From positions 20,441 to 84,440 of the forward strand of contig NZ_VCKY01000014.1 of assembly GCF_005889735.1 (NCBI RefSeq): DNA of 64,000 bases, read 5' to 3'. The notes beneath the pieces were generated by a model. The model saw nothing but the letters and a program-made list of their open reading frames with translations. It had not been told where the DNA came from and ran no database searches. Positions 52,728 through 62,030 of this stretch are shown here, piece after piece. The DNA comes from Nonomuraea turkmeniaca (lineage in GTDB: Bacteria; Actinomycetota; Actinomycetes; Streptosporangiales; Streptosporangiaceae). Made by a program: the position numbers and the translations under genes. Numbering within the stretch: the stretch's first letter is position 1; every line of letters begins with the position of its first letter.

Positions 52728-53278
52728 GCGTACCTCCCCACGGTCTCGGCGGGCGGCCCGCCCGCGGCCAGGCGGCCGGCCGCCGCGCGCTGGGCGGCGG
52801 TGAGCGGTGGGAGCGCGGCGCACACGGCGCCGATGACGTGCGTGTACGGCGACTCGCGTGCCGTCAGGGCGGCGAGCAGCAGCTCCAGCCCCACGCGGTG
52901 TTCGGCGAGGAGCCCGGCCCCGGAGGGGTCGACCGCGGCGAACTCCAGCACGACCGGCAGGAAGTCCGGCAGTTCGTCGTCCATCAGCTCCCATCCCGCG
53001 GCGCGGTAGCGGCGTTTCAGCGCGGCCAGCGACTCGCCCCGGCGCCGGGTGTCGCCGTCGGTGTAGTAGGTCAGATAGAGGCAGCAGCGCCGGTTCAGGT
53101 CGAATGTCTCCACGTAGTGCGCGGCCAGTTCGCCGGGACCCAGCTCGGCGGCCCGGGCCAGGAACTCGGCGAAGTACGGCTCCGCCGCCTCCCTGATCAG
53201 CTGCAGCCGCCGCCAGAACCGTTCGTCGGGGTAGGCCAGCAGGTGCGCGGCCGCCTGCCAGAGCGCGGGCTCGGTCAT
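52724..53278 (-). CDS. narJ: Nitrate reductase assembly chaperone NarJ
   Basis: 184 aa from ATG 53278 (overlaps narH by ATGA). All-helical TorD/NarJ fold: LWQAAAHLLAYPDERFWRRL, YVETFDLNRRCCLYLTYYTD GDTRRRGESL, ELPDFLPVVLEFAA. It assists molybdenum-cofactor insertion into NarG and is not in the mature enzyme. Confidence 0.95.
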   Translation of the reverse strand: MTEPALWQAAAHLLAYPDERFWRRLQLIREAAEPYFAEFLARAAELGPGELAAHYVETFDLNRRCCLYLTYYTDGDTRRRGESLAALKRRYRAAGWELMDDELPDFLPVVLEFAAVDPSGAGLLAEHRVGLELLLAALTARESPYTHVIGAVCAALPPLTAAQRAAAGRLAAGGPPAETVGRYA

Positions 53279-54879
53279 GATTTCTTCCTCCGTGGCGGGA
53301 AGAGGCCCGCCGGGGTGCCGCGGCCGTCCCAGTTGAGGAGGTTCACCCGGTCGTGGGTGATCTCGTCGCTGGTCTGGCGCTCCTTCAGGCCGTGGAAGTT
53401 CTCGATCGAGACCGGCACGGGACGGCCCGACGCCTCGCCGAACGGCTGCTGCATGCCGGGCCCGCCGTCGTAGTCGAGGCTGCACACGCCCTCCTCCACG
53501 ACCCCTGGCGGGTTCCCGTACGCGGTCGGGATCACGTAACGCTCGTCGTATCTGGCCAGGGCCAGCAGCCGGTACATGTCGCGCAGTTCGTCCTCCGACA
53601 GGCCCGCGTCGGGCGGGACCGGGTGCGGCTCGCCCAGGTTGACCGCCCGCATGTACGAGCGCATCGCGGCCAGACGGCGCAGCGCGGTGTTCACCGGCGC
53701 GGGGTCGCCCGCGGTGAACAGCTCGGCCAGGTAGCCGACGGGGATGCGCAGCGCCTCGATGGCGGCGAACAGGTTGACCGCGTCCTCGCCGTCGTGGCCC
53801 GTGCCGGCGAGCGCGTCCACGACGGGGGAGAGCGGCGGGACGTACCAGACCATGGGCAGGGTTCGGTACTCCGGGTGCAGGGGGAGCGCGATCCGGTATT
53901 TCTTGATCAGCTGGTACACGGGCGATCTGCGGGCGGCTTCCACCCAGTCGGGCGGCAGGTCGGCACTGGCGACGGCCGGGTCGTCGGGGTCGATGAAGAC
54001 GTCCAGCTGGGCCTCGTACAGATCGCGTTCGTCAGGGACCGAGGCCGCCGCCGAGACGCGGTCGGCGTCGTACAGCAGGACCCCGAGGTAGCGGAGGCGG
54101 CCGACGCACGTCTCCGAGCAGACCGTCGGCAGGCCGACCTCCACCCGCGGGTAGCAGAACGTGCACTTCTCGGCCTTGCCGGTCTTGTGATTGAAATACA
54201 TCTTCTTGTACGGGCAGCCCGTCACGCACATGCGCCAGCCCCGGCAGCGGTCCTGGTCCACGAGCACGATGCCGTCCTCCTCGCGCTTGTACAGCGCGCC
54301 TGACGGGCAGGAGGCCACGCATGACGGGTTGAGGCAGTGCTCGCAGATGCGCGGCAGGTAGAACATGAACGCCTCTTCGAACGACAGCTTGACCTGGTCC
54401 GACACCTGCGCGAGCACGGGGTCGGGCGACGGGTCGCCGCCGAGGCTGTCGTCCCAGTTCGCGCTCCAGCTGATCTTCGTGGGCTCGCCGCTGATCAGTG
54501 ACCTGGGTGGGGCGACGGGGATGTCGCTGGAGAGGGGCGCGTTCGTGAGGTTCTCGTAGTCGTACGTCCAGGGCTCGTAGTAGTCCTGGATGGACGGCAT
54601 GATCGGGTTGGCGAAGATGGTGAGCAGTTTGCGCAGCCGGCCGCCCGCCCGCAGTTCGAGCTTGCCCTTGCGGTTGAGGGTCCAGCCGCCGCGCCAGCGG
54701 TCCTGGTCCTCGTACCGTCTGGGGTAGCCCTGGCCGGGGCGGGTCTCGACGTTGTTGAACCAGACGTACTCGACACCGGGCCTGTTGGTCCAGGTCTGCT
54801 TGCACGTGACCGAGCAGGTGTGGCACCCGATGCACTTGTCCAGGTTCATCACCATGGCGATCTGGGCCATGATCCGCAT
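53275..54879 (-). CDS. narH: Respiratory nitrate reductase beta subunit (Fe-S)
   Basis: 534 aa from ATG 54879. Four cluster motifs: CIGCHTCSVTCKQTW, ICEHCLNPSCVASCPSGALY, CRGWRMCVTGCPYKKMYFN and KCTFCYPRVEVGLPTVCSET C. Trp within the third motif (CRGWRMC) marks the [3Fe-4S] cluster. It relays electrons from NarI haem to NarG. Start shares one base with the narG stop (TGATG). Confidence 0.96.
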   Translation of the reverse strand: MRIMAQIAMVMNLDKCIGCHTCSVTCKQTWTNRPGVEYVWFNNVETRPGQGYPRRYEDQDRWRGGWTLNRKGKLELRAGGRLRKLLTIFANPIMPSIQDYYEPWTYDYENLTNAPLSSDIPVAPPRSLISGEPTKISWSANWDDSLGGDPSPDPVLAQVSDQVKLSFEEAFMFYLPRICEHCLNPSCVASCPSGALYKREEDGIVLVDQDRCRGWRMCVTGCPYKKMYFNHKTGKAEKCTFCYPRVEVGLPTVCSETCVGRLRYLGVLLYDADRVSAAASVPDERDLYEAQLDVFIDPDDPAVASADLPPDWVEAARRSPVYQLIKKYRIALPLHPEYRTLPMVWYVPPLSPVVDALAGTGHDGEDAVNLFAAIEALRIPVGYLAELFTAGDPAPVNTALRRLAAMRSYMRAVNLGEPHPVPPDAGLSEDELRDMYRLLALARYDERYVIPTAYGNPPGVVEEGVCSLDYDGGPGMQQPFGEASGRPVPVSIENFHGLKERQTSDEITHDRVNLLNWDGRGTPAGLFPPRRKKS

Positions 54880-57800
54880 CAGTAACGTACCTCCTGGGAC
54901 CTGCGTCGGATGGTGGTGAGCTCGTCGCGCTGGTTGCCGGTGGGCCCCAGGTAGTTGAAGGCGTACGAGAGCTGGGCGTAGCCGCCGATCATGTGGGTCG
55001 GCTTGATGAGGACCCTGGTCAGCGCGTTGTGGATGCCGCCGCGGCGGCCGGTGGCCTCCGACTTCGGCACGTCGATCAGGCGGTCCTGGGCATGGTGCAT
55101 GTAGACCGTGCCCGGCGGCATGCGGTGGGAGACGATCGCCCGCGCCACGACCACGCCGTTGCGGTTGACCGCCTCGATCCAGTCGTTGTCGGCCACCCCG
55201 ATCCTGGCCGCGTCCTCGACGGACATCCAGATCGTGGGGCCGCCGCGGGAGAGGGACAACATGAGCAGGTTGTCCTGGTACTCGGAGTGGATCGACCACT
55301 TGCTGTGCGGGGTCAGGTACCGCAGCGTGCCGGTCTCGCCCAGCAGCGCGGCCAGGTCCAGCGGGGGGCGGTAGATCGGCAGCGCCTCGCCGTACTCGTG
55401 CATCCAGTCATGGTCGAGGAAGAAATGCATGCGGCCGGTGAGGGTGTGCCAGGGTTTGCCGTTCTCGACGTTGATCGTGAAGGGGGCGTAGCGGCGGTCG
55501 TGCGACTCCTTGCCCGACCACTCGGGGCTGGCGGCGACGTGCACCGGCCTGGCCTGGGTGTCGGAGAAGACGATCCGGTGCCCCTCGTGGGCCAGGCCGT
55601 CGAGGTCGGTGCCGGTACGTTCGGCGAGTTGCCGGAAACCCTGGGCGGCCAGGCGGCCGTTGCTCACCCCCGACAGGGCCAGGATCGCCTCGCAACACTT
55701 GGAGTCGGTGTCCAGCTCGGGCCTGCCCTTGGCCACGCCGCGCGGGACGAGGCCGCACCGCTGGCCCAGCCAGGCGACCTCCTCGTCGGGAAGGAAGGTC
55801 ACCCCCTTGACCGGGAGGCCGAGCTTCTCCGTGAGCGGGCCGAGCGCGGCCAGTTTCTCGGCGATCGCGCCGTAGTCGCGTTCGACGAGCTTGAGGTCCG
55901 GTCCGACGTCCCTGGCCAGCTCGCCTGGGGTGTCGTGCTGGTGTGCCACCGCGACCACGTCACGGCGGACGCCCAGGTGCTCCTTGGCGAGGTCGCTGAA
56001 GGCGCGGGCGATGAGGTGGAAGGCGGTGAAGTCCGTCTTCGTCTGCCATGGAGGGGAGATCGCCGGGTTGAACGCGTGCACGAACGGGTGCATGTCCGTG
56101 GACGAAAGGTCGTGCTTCTCGTACCAGGTAGCGGCGGGGAGCACGATGTCGGAGAAGACCGTCGAGGACGTCATCCGGAAGTCGAGAGTGAGGAGCAGAT
56201 CCAGCTTGCCCGTCGCCGCCTCCTCGTCGGGGTGCTCCAGGTTGGAGGTCGCGCCCAGGAGATGGTGCAGGAAGTACTCGTCGCCCTTGGCGGAGGAGCC
56301 GAGGAGGTTCGAGCGCCAGAGGGTGAGCACGCGTGGCCAGTTACGCGGGTCGTCCGGGTGCTCGGCGGCGTACCCGAGCCGGCCCGCGCGCAGCTCGGCG
56401 CGGGTGTGGGCGATGGGGTCGGCCGCGTCGCCGAGGTCCAGCGGGTTGCGGTCGAATGTCGGGGACATCGGCATCCAGCCGTTCCGCACGGCCTCCGTGA
56501 TGAGGTCGGCGGTGTGCTTGCCGCGGAACGTGCCACGGGCGAGCGGCGAGGTGAGCTCGCCGGCGTCGAAGCGGTCGTAACGCCACTGGTCGGTGTGCAG
56601 GTACCAGAACGGCGTGCCGGGGGTCTGCCGGGGCGGGCGTGACCAGTCCGTGGCGCCCGCCAGCAGTGCCCATCCGGTCTGCGGGCGGCATTTCTCCTGG
56701 CCCACGTAGTGCGCCCAGCCGCCGCCGTTGCGGCCCTGGCAGCCGGTCAGCAGGAGCAGTGACAGGAACGCCCGGTAGATCGTGTCGCCGTGGAACCACT
56801 GCGTGGTGCCCGCCCCGAGAATGATCATGCAGCGGCCGTTCGAGGCCTCCGCCGTCCTGGCGAACTCCCTGGCGATCCTGACCGCGCGGTCGGCGGGCAC
56901 GCCGGTGATCGGCTCCTGCCAGGCCGGCGTGTACGGCTGCGCCACGTCCTCGTAACCGGTCGGCCAATCGCCGGGCAGCCCTTCCCTCCGGACTCCGTAC
57001 TGGGCCATCAGGAGGTCGAACACCGTGGTGACGAGGTGGTCCCCGATCCTGGTCACCGGCACGCCGCGGTGGCACACGCCGCCGCCGTCGAAGCGGGGTA
57101 GCAGGACTTCCTTCGGCTCACCGCGTCCGTGGAGCGTGAGCTCCGGGTCGGTGTCGAGGTTGAGGTTCCAGCGGCCCTTGCCGGACTCCGTCCAGCGGAA
57201 GCCGACCGAGCCGTTCGGCACCACCGGCACGCCCTCCCGCGACATGAGCACGGTCTTCCACTCGGCCGCCTCCTCGCTGGAGCCCAGGTCGCGTGCCGTG
57301 AGGAACTTGCCGGGTACGTAGGTGTTCTCGTTCCGGTCCAGCCGTACCAGGAAGGGCAGATCGGTGAAACGCTTGACGTAATCGGTGAAGAACGGCGTCT
57401 CGCGGTCGACGAAGAACTCCTTGAGAATGACGTGCCCCATGGCCATCGCCAGCGCGCCGTCCGTCCCCGGCCGCACGCTCAGGAACTCGTCGGCGAACGT
57501 GGCCGCGTCGTTGTAGTCGGGGCTCACGACCACGACCTTCTGGCCCCGGTAGCGGGCCTCGGCCATCCAGTGGGTGTCCGGGGTGCGGGTGACGGGGACG
57601 TTCGCGCCCCACATCATCAGGTACGCGGCGTCCCACCAGTCCGCGGACTCCGGCACGTCGGTCTGGTCGCCGAACACCTGAGGGGAGGCCACCGGCAGGT
57701 CGGCGTACCAGTCGTAGAAGGAGAGCATCGCGCCGCCGATGAGCGACACGAACCTGGAGCCGATCGCGTGGGAGACCATCGACATGGCCGGGATGGGGGA

Positions 57801-58373
57801 GAACCCGGCGATGCGGTCGGGGCCGTAGGCCTTGATGGTGTGGACGTGGGCGGCGGCGATCATCTCGGTGGCCAGGTCCCAGGTGACGCGGATGAGGCCG
57901 CCGTGGCCGCGAGCCTTCTGGTATTTCTCCCGTTTTTCCGGATTTGTCGTGATTTCGGCCCAGGCGGCCACCGGGTCGCCCAGGCGTTGCCGTGCCTCCA
58001 GGTACATGTCGACCAGGACGCGGCGGGCGTACGGGTAGCGGATTCGGGTCGGCGAGTAGGTGTACCAGGAGAAGGCGGCGCCGCGCGGGCAGCCGCGCGG
58101 CTCGTACTCGGGGCGGTCGGGGCCGACGCTCGGGTAGTCGGTCTGCTGGGCCTCCCAGGTGATGATGCCGTCCTTGACGAAGACCTTCCAGGAGCACGAA
58201 CCCGTGCAGTTCACGCCATGCGTGGAGCGGACCACCTTGTCGTGGCTCCACCGGTCCCGGTAGAAGGCGTCACCCTCGACACCGCCCGTCAGGTAGACGG
58301 CCCGCAGGTCGGGGCTCGTGGCCGACCTGCGTAGGAACCGGCCCATCTTCAGTAGGACGTCCTCCGCGCTCAT
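54879..58373 (-). CDS. narG: Respiratory nitrate reductase alpha subunit (Mo-bisMGD)
   Basis: 1164 aa from ATG 58373. FS0 cluster His-Cys motif STHGVNCTGSCSWKVFVKDG with a fourth ligand in EPRGCPRGAAFSWYTYSPTR. The Mo-ligand Asp region is YDWYADLPVASPQVFGDQTD followed by VPESADWWDA. The full catalytic domain follows, with LGAGTTQWFHGDTIYRA and the C-terminal GGYAQLSYAFNYLGPTGNQRD. It reduces nitrate to nitrite at the cytosolic face. First gene of narGHJI, divergent from narK. Confidence 0.97.
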   Translation of the reverse strand: MSAEDVLLKMGRFLRRSATSPDLRAVYLTGGVEGDAFYRDRWSHDKVVRSTHGVNCTGSCSWKVFVKDGIITWEAQQTDYPSVGPDRPEYEPRGCPRGAAFSWYTYSPTRIRYPYARRVLVDMYLEARQRLGDPVAAWAEITTNPEKREKYQKARGHGGLIRVTWDLATEMIAAAHVHTIKAYGPDRIAGFSPIPAMSMVSHAIGSRFVSLIGGAMLSFYDWYADLPVASPQVFGDQTDVPESADWWDAAYLMMWGANVPVTRTPDTHWMAEARYRGQKVVVVSPDYNDAATFADEFLSVRPGTDGALAMAMGHVILKEFFVDRETPFFTDYVKRFTDLPFLVRLDRNENTYVPGKFLTARDLGSSEEAAEWKTVLMSREGVPVVPNGSVGFRWTESGKGRWNLNLDTDPELTLHGRGEPKEVLLPRFDGGGVCHRGVPVTRIGDHLVTTVFDLLMAQYGVRREGLPGDWPTGYEDVAQPYTPAWQEPITGVPADRAVRIAREFARTAEASNGRCMIILGAGTTQWFHGDTIYRAFLSLLLLTGCQGRNGGGWAHYVGQEKCRPQTGWALLAGATDWSRPPRQTPGTPFWYLHTDQWRYDRFDAGELTSPLARGTFRGKHTADLITEAVRNGWMPMSPTFDRNPLDLGDAADPIAHTRAELRAGRLGYAAEHPDDPRNWPRVLTLWRSNLLGSSAKGDEYFLHHLLGATSNLEHPDEEAATGKLDLLLTLDFRMTSSTVFSDIVLPAATWYEKHDLSSTDMHPFVHAFNPAISPPWQTKTDFTAFHLIARAFSDLAKEHLGVRRDVVAVAHQHDTPGELARDVGPDLKLVERDYGAIAEKLAALGPLTEKLGLPVKGVTFLPDEEVAWLGQRCGLVPRGVAKGRPELDTDSKCCEAILALSGVSNGRLAAQGFRQLAERTGTDLDGLAHEGHRIVFSDTQARPVHVAASPEWSGKESHDRRYAPFTINVENGKPWHTLTGRMHFFLDHDWMHEYGEALPIYRPPLDLAALLGETGTLRYLTPHSKWSIHSEYQDNLLMLSLSRGGPTIWMSVEDAARIGVADNDWIEAVNRNGVVVARAIVSHRMPPGTVYMHHAQDRLIDVPKSEATGRRGGIHNALTRVLIKPTHMIGGYAQLSYAFNYLGPTGNQRDELTTIRRRSQEVRY

Positions 58374-58385
58374 ACCCCCACTTCA

Positions 58386-58408
58386 TCACAGAAAGTAGCT
58401 CTCTGTTA
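58386..58408. promoter_or_regulatory. Palindrome in the 45-bp narG-narK gap
   Basis: ACAGA (58388-58392) and TCTGT (58402-58406) flank nine bases, extended by T/A at 58386/58408 (TcACAGA...TCTGTtA). This is the only symmetric element in the short divergent gap and could serve both promoters. It fits neither the CRP nor Rex consensus well. Confidence 0.5.
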
Positions 58409-58418
58409 CACAGGGTAT

Positions 58419-59582
58419 ATGTCTGAGCTTCGTAAAGGTCAGGTGCGGAACCTGGCGCTGGCCACGATGGCGTTCGCCGTCACGTTCTGGGCGTGGAACC
58501 TGATCGGGCCGCTGGCGGGAAGCTACAGCAGGCGGCTCGGGTTGTCGCCGACGCAGACGTCGTTGCTGATCGCGATCCCGGTGCTGGTCGGTGCTCTGGG
58601 GCGGATCCCCGCGGGGATGCTGGCCGACCGGTTCGGCGGGCGGCGCATGTTCGCCGTCGTCTGCTTCGCCTCCATCGTGCCGGTGTTGTTCGTCGGGTGG
58701 TCGGACTCATACGGGTGGCTGCTGTTCTGGGGATTCCTGCTGGGCATTCCGGGCACGTCGTTCGCGATCGGCATCCCGTTCGTGAACGCCTGGTACGAGC
58801 CCGCCCGCCGGGGCTTCGCGACCGGCGTGTTCGGGGCAGGCATGGGCGGGACCGCGCTGTCGGCGTTCTTCGAGCCGCGCCTGGTGGAGGCCTTCGGGCG
58901 AGCGACGGCGCATGTGCTGATGGCAGTGCTGCTGGCGGTGACCGGCGTGATCATGCTGGTCGCGAGTCGCGACTCGCCCCGCTGGTCGCCCACCACCGCC
59001 TCCGGCCCGGCGGCCCGGGAGGCGGTGCGTATCAAGGCGACCTGGCAGTGCGCCTTCCTGTACGCGGTCGCGTTCGGCGGATTCGTGGCGTTCTCCACGT
59101 ACCTGCCGTCGTTGCTGGAGAACATTTACCGGTTCGCCCTGACGGACGCCGGACTGCGTACGGCCGGATTCTCGATCGCGGCCGTGTTGTCCAGGCCGCT
59201 GGGCGGCACACTCTCCGACCGGATCGGGGCCGTGCGGGTGTTGCTGATCGCGTTCGCCGGGATCGCGGTCATGGCGCTCGTGCTGGCCGCGCGGCCGCCG
59301 CTCGAGGTGCCGGCCGGGACGAGCTTCGTGCTCATGGCCTTCTTCCTGGGGCTGGGGACAGGCGGCGTGTTCGCGCTGGTGGCCAAGCTCGTGGAGGCGT
59401 CCAAGGTGGGCACGGTGACCGGGCTCGTGGGCGCGGCCGGCGGGCTGGGCGGGTACTTCCCGCCGCTCGTGATGGGGGCCGTGTACAGCGCCACCGGGGC
59501 GTACACGATCGGGTACGTGCTGCTGACGGTCACGGCCCTGGTGGCACTGGTGTACACGTGGCGGGCCTTCCGTGCCGTCTGA
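58419..59582 (+). CDS. narK: Nitrate/nitrite transporter NarK
   Basis: 387 aa from ATG 58419. Twelve spans. The nitrate-signature-like helices are SFAIGIPFVNAWYEPARRGF ATGVFGAGMGG (NS1-type) and LGLGTGGVFALVAKLVEASK VGTVTGLVGAAGGLGG (NS2-type). An Arg in each lines the substrate path in NarK (see ...YEPARRG). It probably exchanges nitrate for nitrite for the adjacent reductase. Confidence 0.94.
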   Translation: MSELRKGQVRNLALATMAFAVTFWAWNLIGPLAGSYSRRLGLSPTQTSLLIAIPVLVGALGRIPAGMLADRFGGRRMFAVVCFASIVPVLFVGWSDSYGWLLFWGFLLGIPGTSFAIGIPFVNAWYEPARRGFATGVFGAGMGGTALSAFFEPRLVEAFGRATAHVLMAVLLAVTGVIMLVASRDSPRWSPTTASGPAAREAVRIKATWQCAFLYAVAFGGFVAFSTYLPSLLENIYRFALTDAGLRTAGFSIAAVLSRPLGGTLSDRIGAVRVLLIAFAGIAVMALVLAARPPLEVPAGTSFVLMAFFLGLGTGGVFALVAKLVEASKVGTVTGLVGAAGGLGGYFPPLVMGAVYSATGAYTIGYVLLTVTALVALVYTWRAFRAV

Positions 59583-59710
59583 CCGCGGCCGGGTCTTCAG
59601 CGGCGGCGCCGGGCAGCCGCCCGATCCCCCTCGGCGGTCACCGGCAGCCGCTGGCGGCGCGCGAAAACCGTTTGCCGGGCCGGGGGACGCCTTGTCAACC
59701 TTGAGTCTCT

Positions 59711-61849
59711 ATGCGCTCCCTTCCTGAGGCCGATCCCGGCGTGCCCGACATCCGCAGCCCGCTCCGCTACCTGTGGTGGACCGCGCGGCGGCAGGCGCCA
59801 TCCCTGTTCGCGGGCATCGGCTACGCGACCCTGTGGTGGCTGGTGCAGGCCTTGATGCCGGCCGTGCTCGGGAAGGGCATCGAAGCCGTCACCGCCAAGG
59901 ACACCGAGGCGCTGCTGACCTGGGCGTCCATCCTGTTCGGGCTCGGGTTGCTGCAGGCGTTCGGCGGGGTCATGCGGCACCGGCTGGCCGTCTACAACTG
60001 GCTGGCCGCCGCGTACCGCACCGTGCAACTGACGGCCAGGCAGGCCGCCAGGCTCGGCGCCACGCTGCCGAAACGGCTCTCGACCGGCGAAGTCGTCAGC
60101 GTCGGCAACTCCGACATCGCCCACATCGGCAGCTCCATGGACATCCTGCTGCGCGGCATCGGCGCCATCGTGGCAATCATCACCGTCACCGTGATCCTCA
60201 TCTCGACCTCGCTGCCGCTCGGGCTGCTCGTGCTGTTCGGCGTGCCGCTCATGGCCGTCGCCGTGGGGCCGCTGCTCAGGCCCCTGCACCGGCGGCAGGC
60301 CAAGCAGCGCGAGCTGACCGGCGAGTTGTCCACCAGGGCCGCCGACATCGTGGCCGGCCTGCGGGTGCTGCGTGGCATCGGCGGCGAGCAGGTGTTCGCC
60401 GAGCGTTACCGGGAGGAGTCGCAGCGGGCGCGGCAGGCCGGCGTACGCGTGTCCCGCGTCGAGTCGGTGCTCGAAGGAGCCCAGATCCTGCTGCCCGGCC
60501 TGCTCATCGCGATCGTCACAGGCATCGGCGCCTCCTTCGCCGTGGCCGGGGAGATCCCCACCGGGCAACTCGTCGCGTTCTACCTGTACGCGGTGTTCCT
60601 CATCGGTCCCATGCGCACGCTCACCGAGATGGCCGACAAGCTCACCAAGGGGCACGTGGCGGCCGGGCGGGTTATCCGCATCCTGTCCATGGAGCCCGAG
60701 GTCCAGGGCGGTCACGGGAGCAGCGAGGGCGGGGTGCTGCGGGACTCGTACAGCGGGGTCACGGTGCAGCCGGGCGTGCTCACGGCGATGGCCGCGAGCG
60801 CGCCCGAGGACGCCATCGCCATCGCCGACCGGTTGGGCCGCTATACCAGCGGGGACGTCACGTTCGGGGCGGCCGACCTCAGCACCCTGCCGCTGGACGA
60901 GGTCCGCCGCCGCATCCTCGTCGCCGACAACGCCGCCCGCCTCTTCACCGGCCGCCTCCGCGACGAACTGACCATCCCCACCAGCCCGGCCGCCGGCACT
61001 GCCGCGACCGTCCACGCCGGCCCGGTCGTCGGCAGCGCCGTGACCGGCGACACCAGCGCGAACGCCGGCACCGACGCGATCGTCCGCACTCACTCGAGCC
61101 TTCACACTGACGTCGCTCTCAACCCGAAAGCCGGCCCCGACTCCGGCCCCGACTCCAAAGTCGGGTCGGACCACCGGCCGGCCGCTTCCGGCCGGTTGGA
61201 CGCCCCCGTTCCGGCCGGTACTCCTGGGGGACGGGGCGGCCGGGCAGGCAGCGGCGGCTCGGACGGCGGCGGCTCCAAGAATGCGCATGACGAGGCTGGG
61301 GGCGAAATGGCGGCCCATGGCGGGCTGACCGATGGCGGGTTGACGGACGGCGGGTTGACCGATGGGTTGACGGGCGGCGGGTTGACGGGCGGCGGGCTGG
61401 CCGATGGCGGGCTGCGGGTGTGGGACAGCGGGGTCGCCGACGATGAGCGGATGCGCGAGGCGCTTTACACGGCCTGTGCCGACGACATCATCGAAGCTCT
61501 GCCCGATGGGCTCGACACGTGGGTGGCCGAGGCGGGGCGGGAGTTCTCCGGTGGGCAGCAGCAGCGGCTGCGGCTGGTCAGGGCGCTGCTGGCCGACCCC
61601 GAAGTGCTCATCCTGGTCGAGCCCACCAGCGCCGTGGACGCCCACAGCGAGGCCCGCATCGCCGAGCGGCTGGCCAAGAGCCGCGTCGGCAAGACCACGC
61701 TGATCTGCACGACCAGCCCGCTGGTCCTCGACCGTACGGACCACGTGATCTACGTCGAGGACGGCCGGGTCCTCGCCGAGGGCACGCACCGGCAGCTGCT
61801 GGACAGCTCGCCCGAATACGCGGCGACCGTCACCCGTGGAGAGGACTGA
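59711..61849 (+). CDS. ABC exporter half 1 with degenerate nucleotide-binding domain
   Basis: 712 aa. Six-span exporter domain at ~20-320. The NBD keeps the signature FSGGQQQRLRLVRALLADPE and the glutamate of LILVEPTSAVD. It lacks Walker A (VTVQPGVLTAMAASAPEDAI where GxxGxGKST should be), the Q-loop Gln and the H-loop His (CTTSPLVLD). A ~140-residue Ala/Gly/Ser-rich insert with GGLTDGGLTDG repeats interrupts the NBD at ~430-570. Works only as a heterodimer, presumably with the product of 62031-63791. Confidence 0.9.
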   Translation: MRSLPEADPGVPDIRSPLRYLWWTARRQAPSLFAGIGYATLWWLVQALMPAVLGKGIEAVTAKDTEALLTWASILFGLGLLQAFGGVMRHRLAVYNWLAAAYRTVQLTARQAARLGATLPKRLSTGEVVSVGNSDIAHIGSSMDILLRGIGAIVAIITVTVILISTSLPLGLLVLFGVPLMAVAVGPLLRPLHRRQAKQRELTGELSTRAADIVAGLRVLRGIGGEQVFAERYREESQRARQAGVRVSRVESVLEGAQILLPGLLIAIVTGIGASFAVAGEIPTGQLVAFYLYAVFLIGPMRTLTEMADKLTKGHVAAGRVIRILSMEPEVQGGHGSSEGGVLRDSYSGVTVQPGVLTAMAASAPEDAIAIADRLGRYTSGDVTFGAADLSTLPLDEVRRRILVADNAARLFTGRLRDELTIPTSPAAGTAATVHAGPVVGSAVTGDTSANAGTDAIVRTHSSLHTDVALNPKAGPDSGPDSKVGSDHRPAASGRLDAPVPAGTPGGRGGRAGSGGSDGGGSKNAHDEAGGEMAAHGGLTDGGLTDGGLTDGLTGGGLTGGGLADGGLRVWDSGVADDERMREALYTACADDIIEALPDGLDTWVAEAGREFSGGQQQRLRLVRALLADPEVLILVEPTSAVDAHSEARIAERLAKSRVGKTTLICTTSPLVLDRTDHVIYVEDGRVLAEGTHRQLLDSSPEYAATVTRGED

Positions 61850-62030
61850 CCGATGCCTCGGACCTATCGGGAGCGCCGACGCGTGCCCGTACTCGATCGG
61901 GCTGGCATGCACTTGCCCTGGCCATCGCGGCTATATCGGCGTGCGCCTTGGTCCTCTCCGGAAGGGGTGGACATGTCCTTGCCGTCTCGGGAGTGTCGGC
62001 GCACGCCCTCGCTCTCAGGAGGACTGACTC
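61850..62030. other. 181-bp spacer with degenerate direct repeats
   Basis: Three diverged copies of about 60 bp, each centred on cgggagNgNcgNcgcNNgccc-type sequence (near 61868, 61928 and 61988), fill the space between the two ABC halves. A short reading from ATG 61853 across it (RERRRVPVLDR, SRLYRRAPWSS, SRECRRTPSLS) reflects the repeats and is probably not a gene. An AGGAGG site for the next gene lies at the end. Confidence 0.5.
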
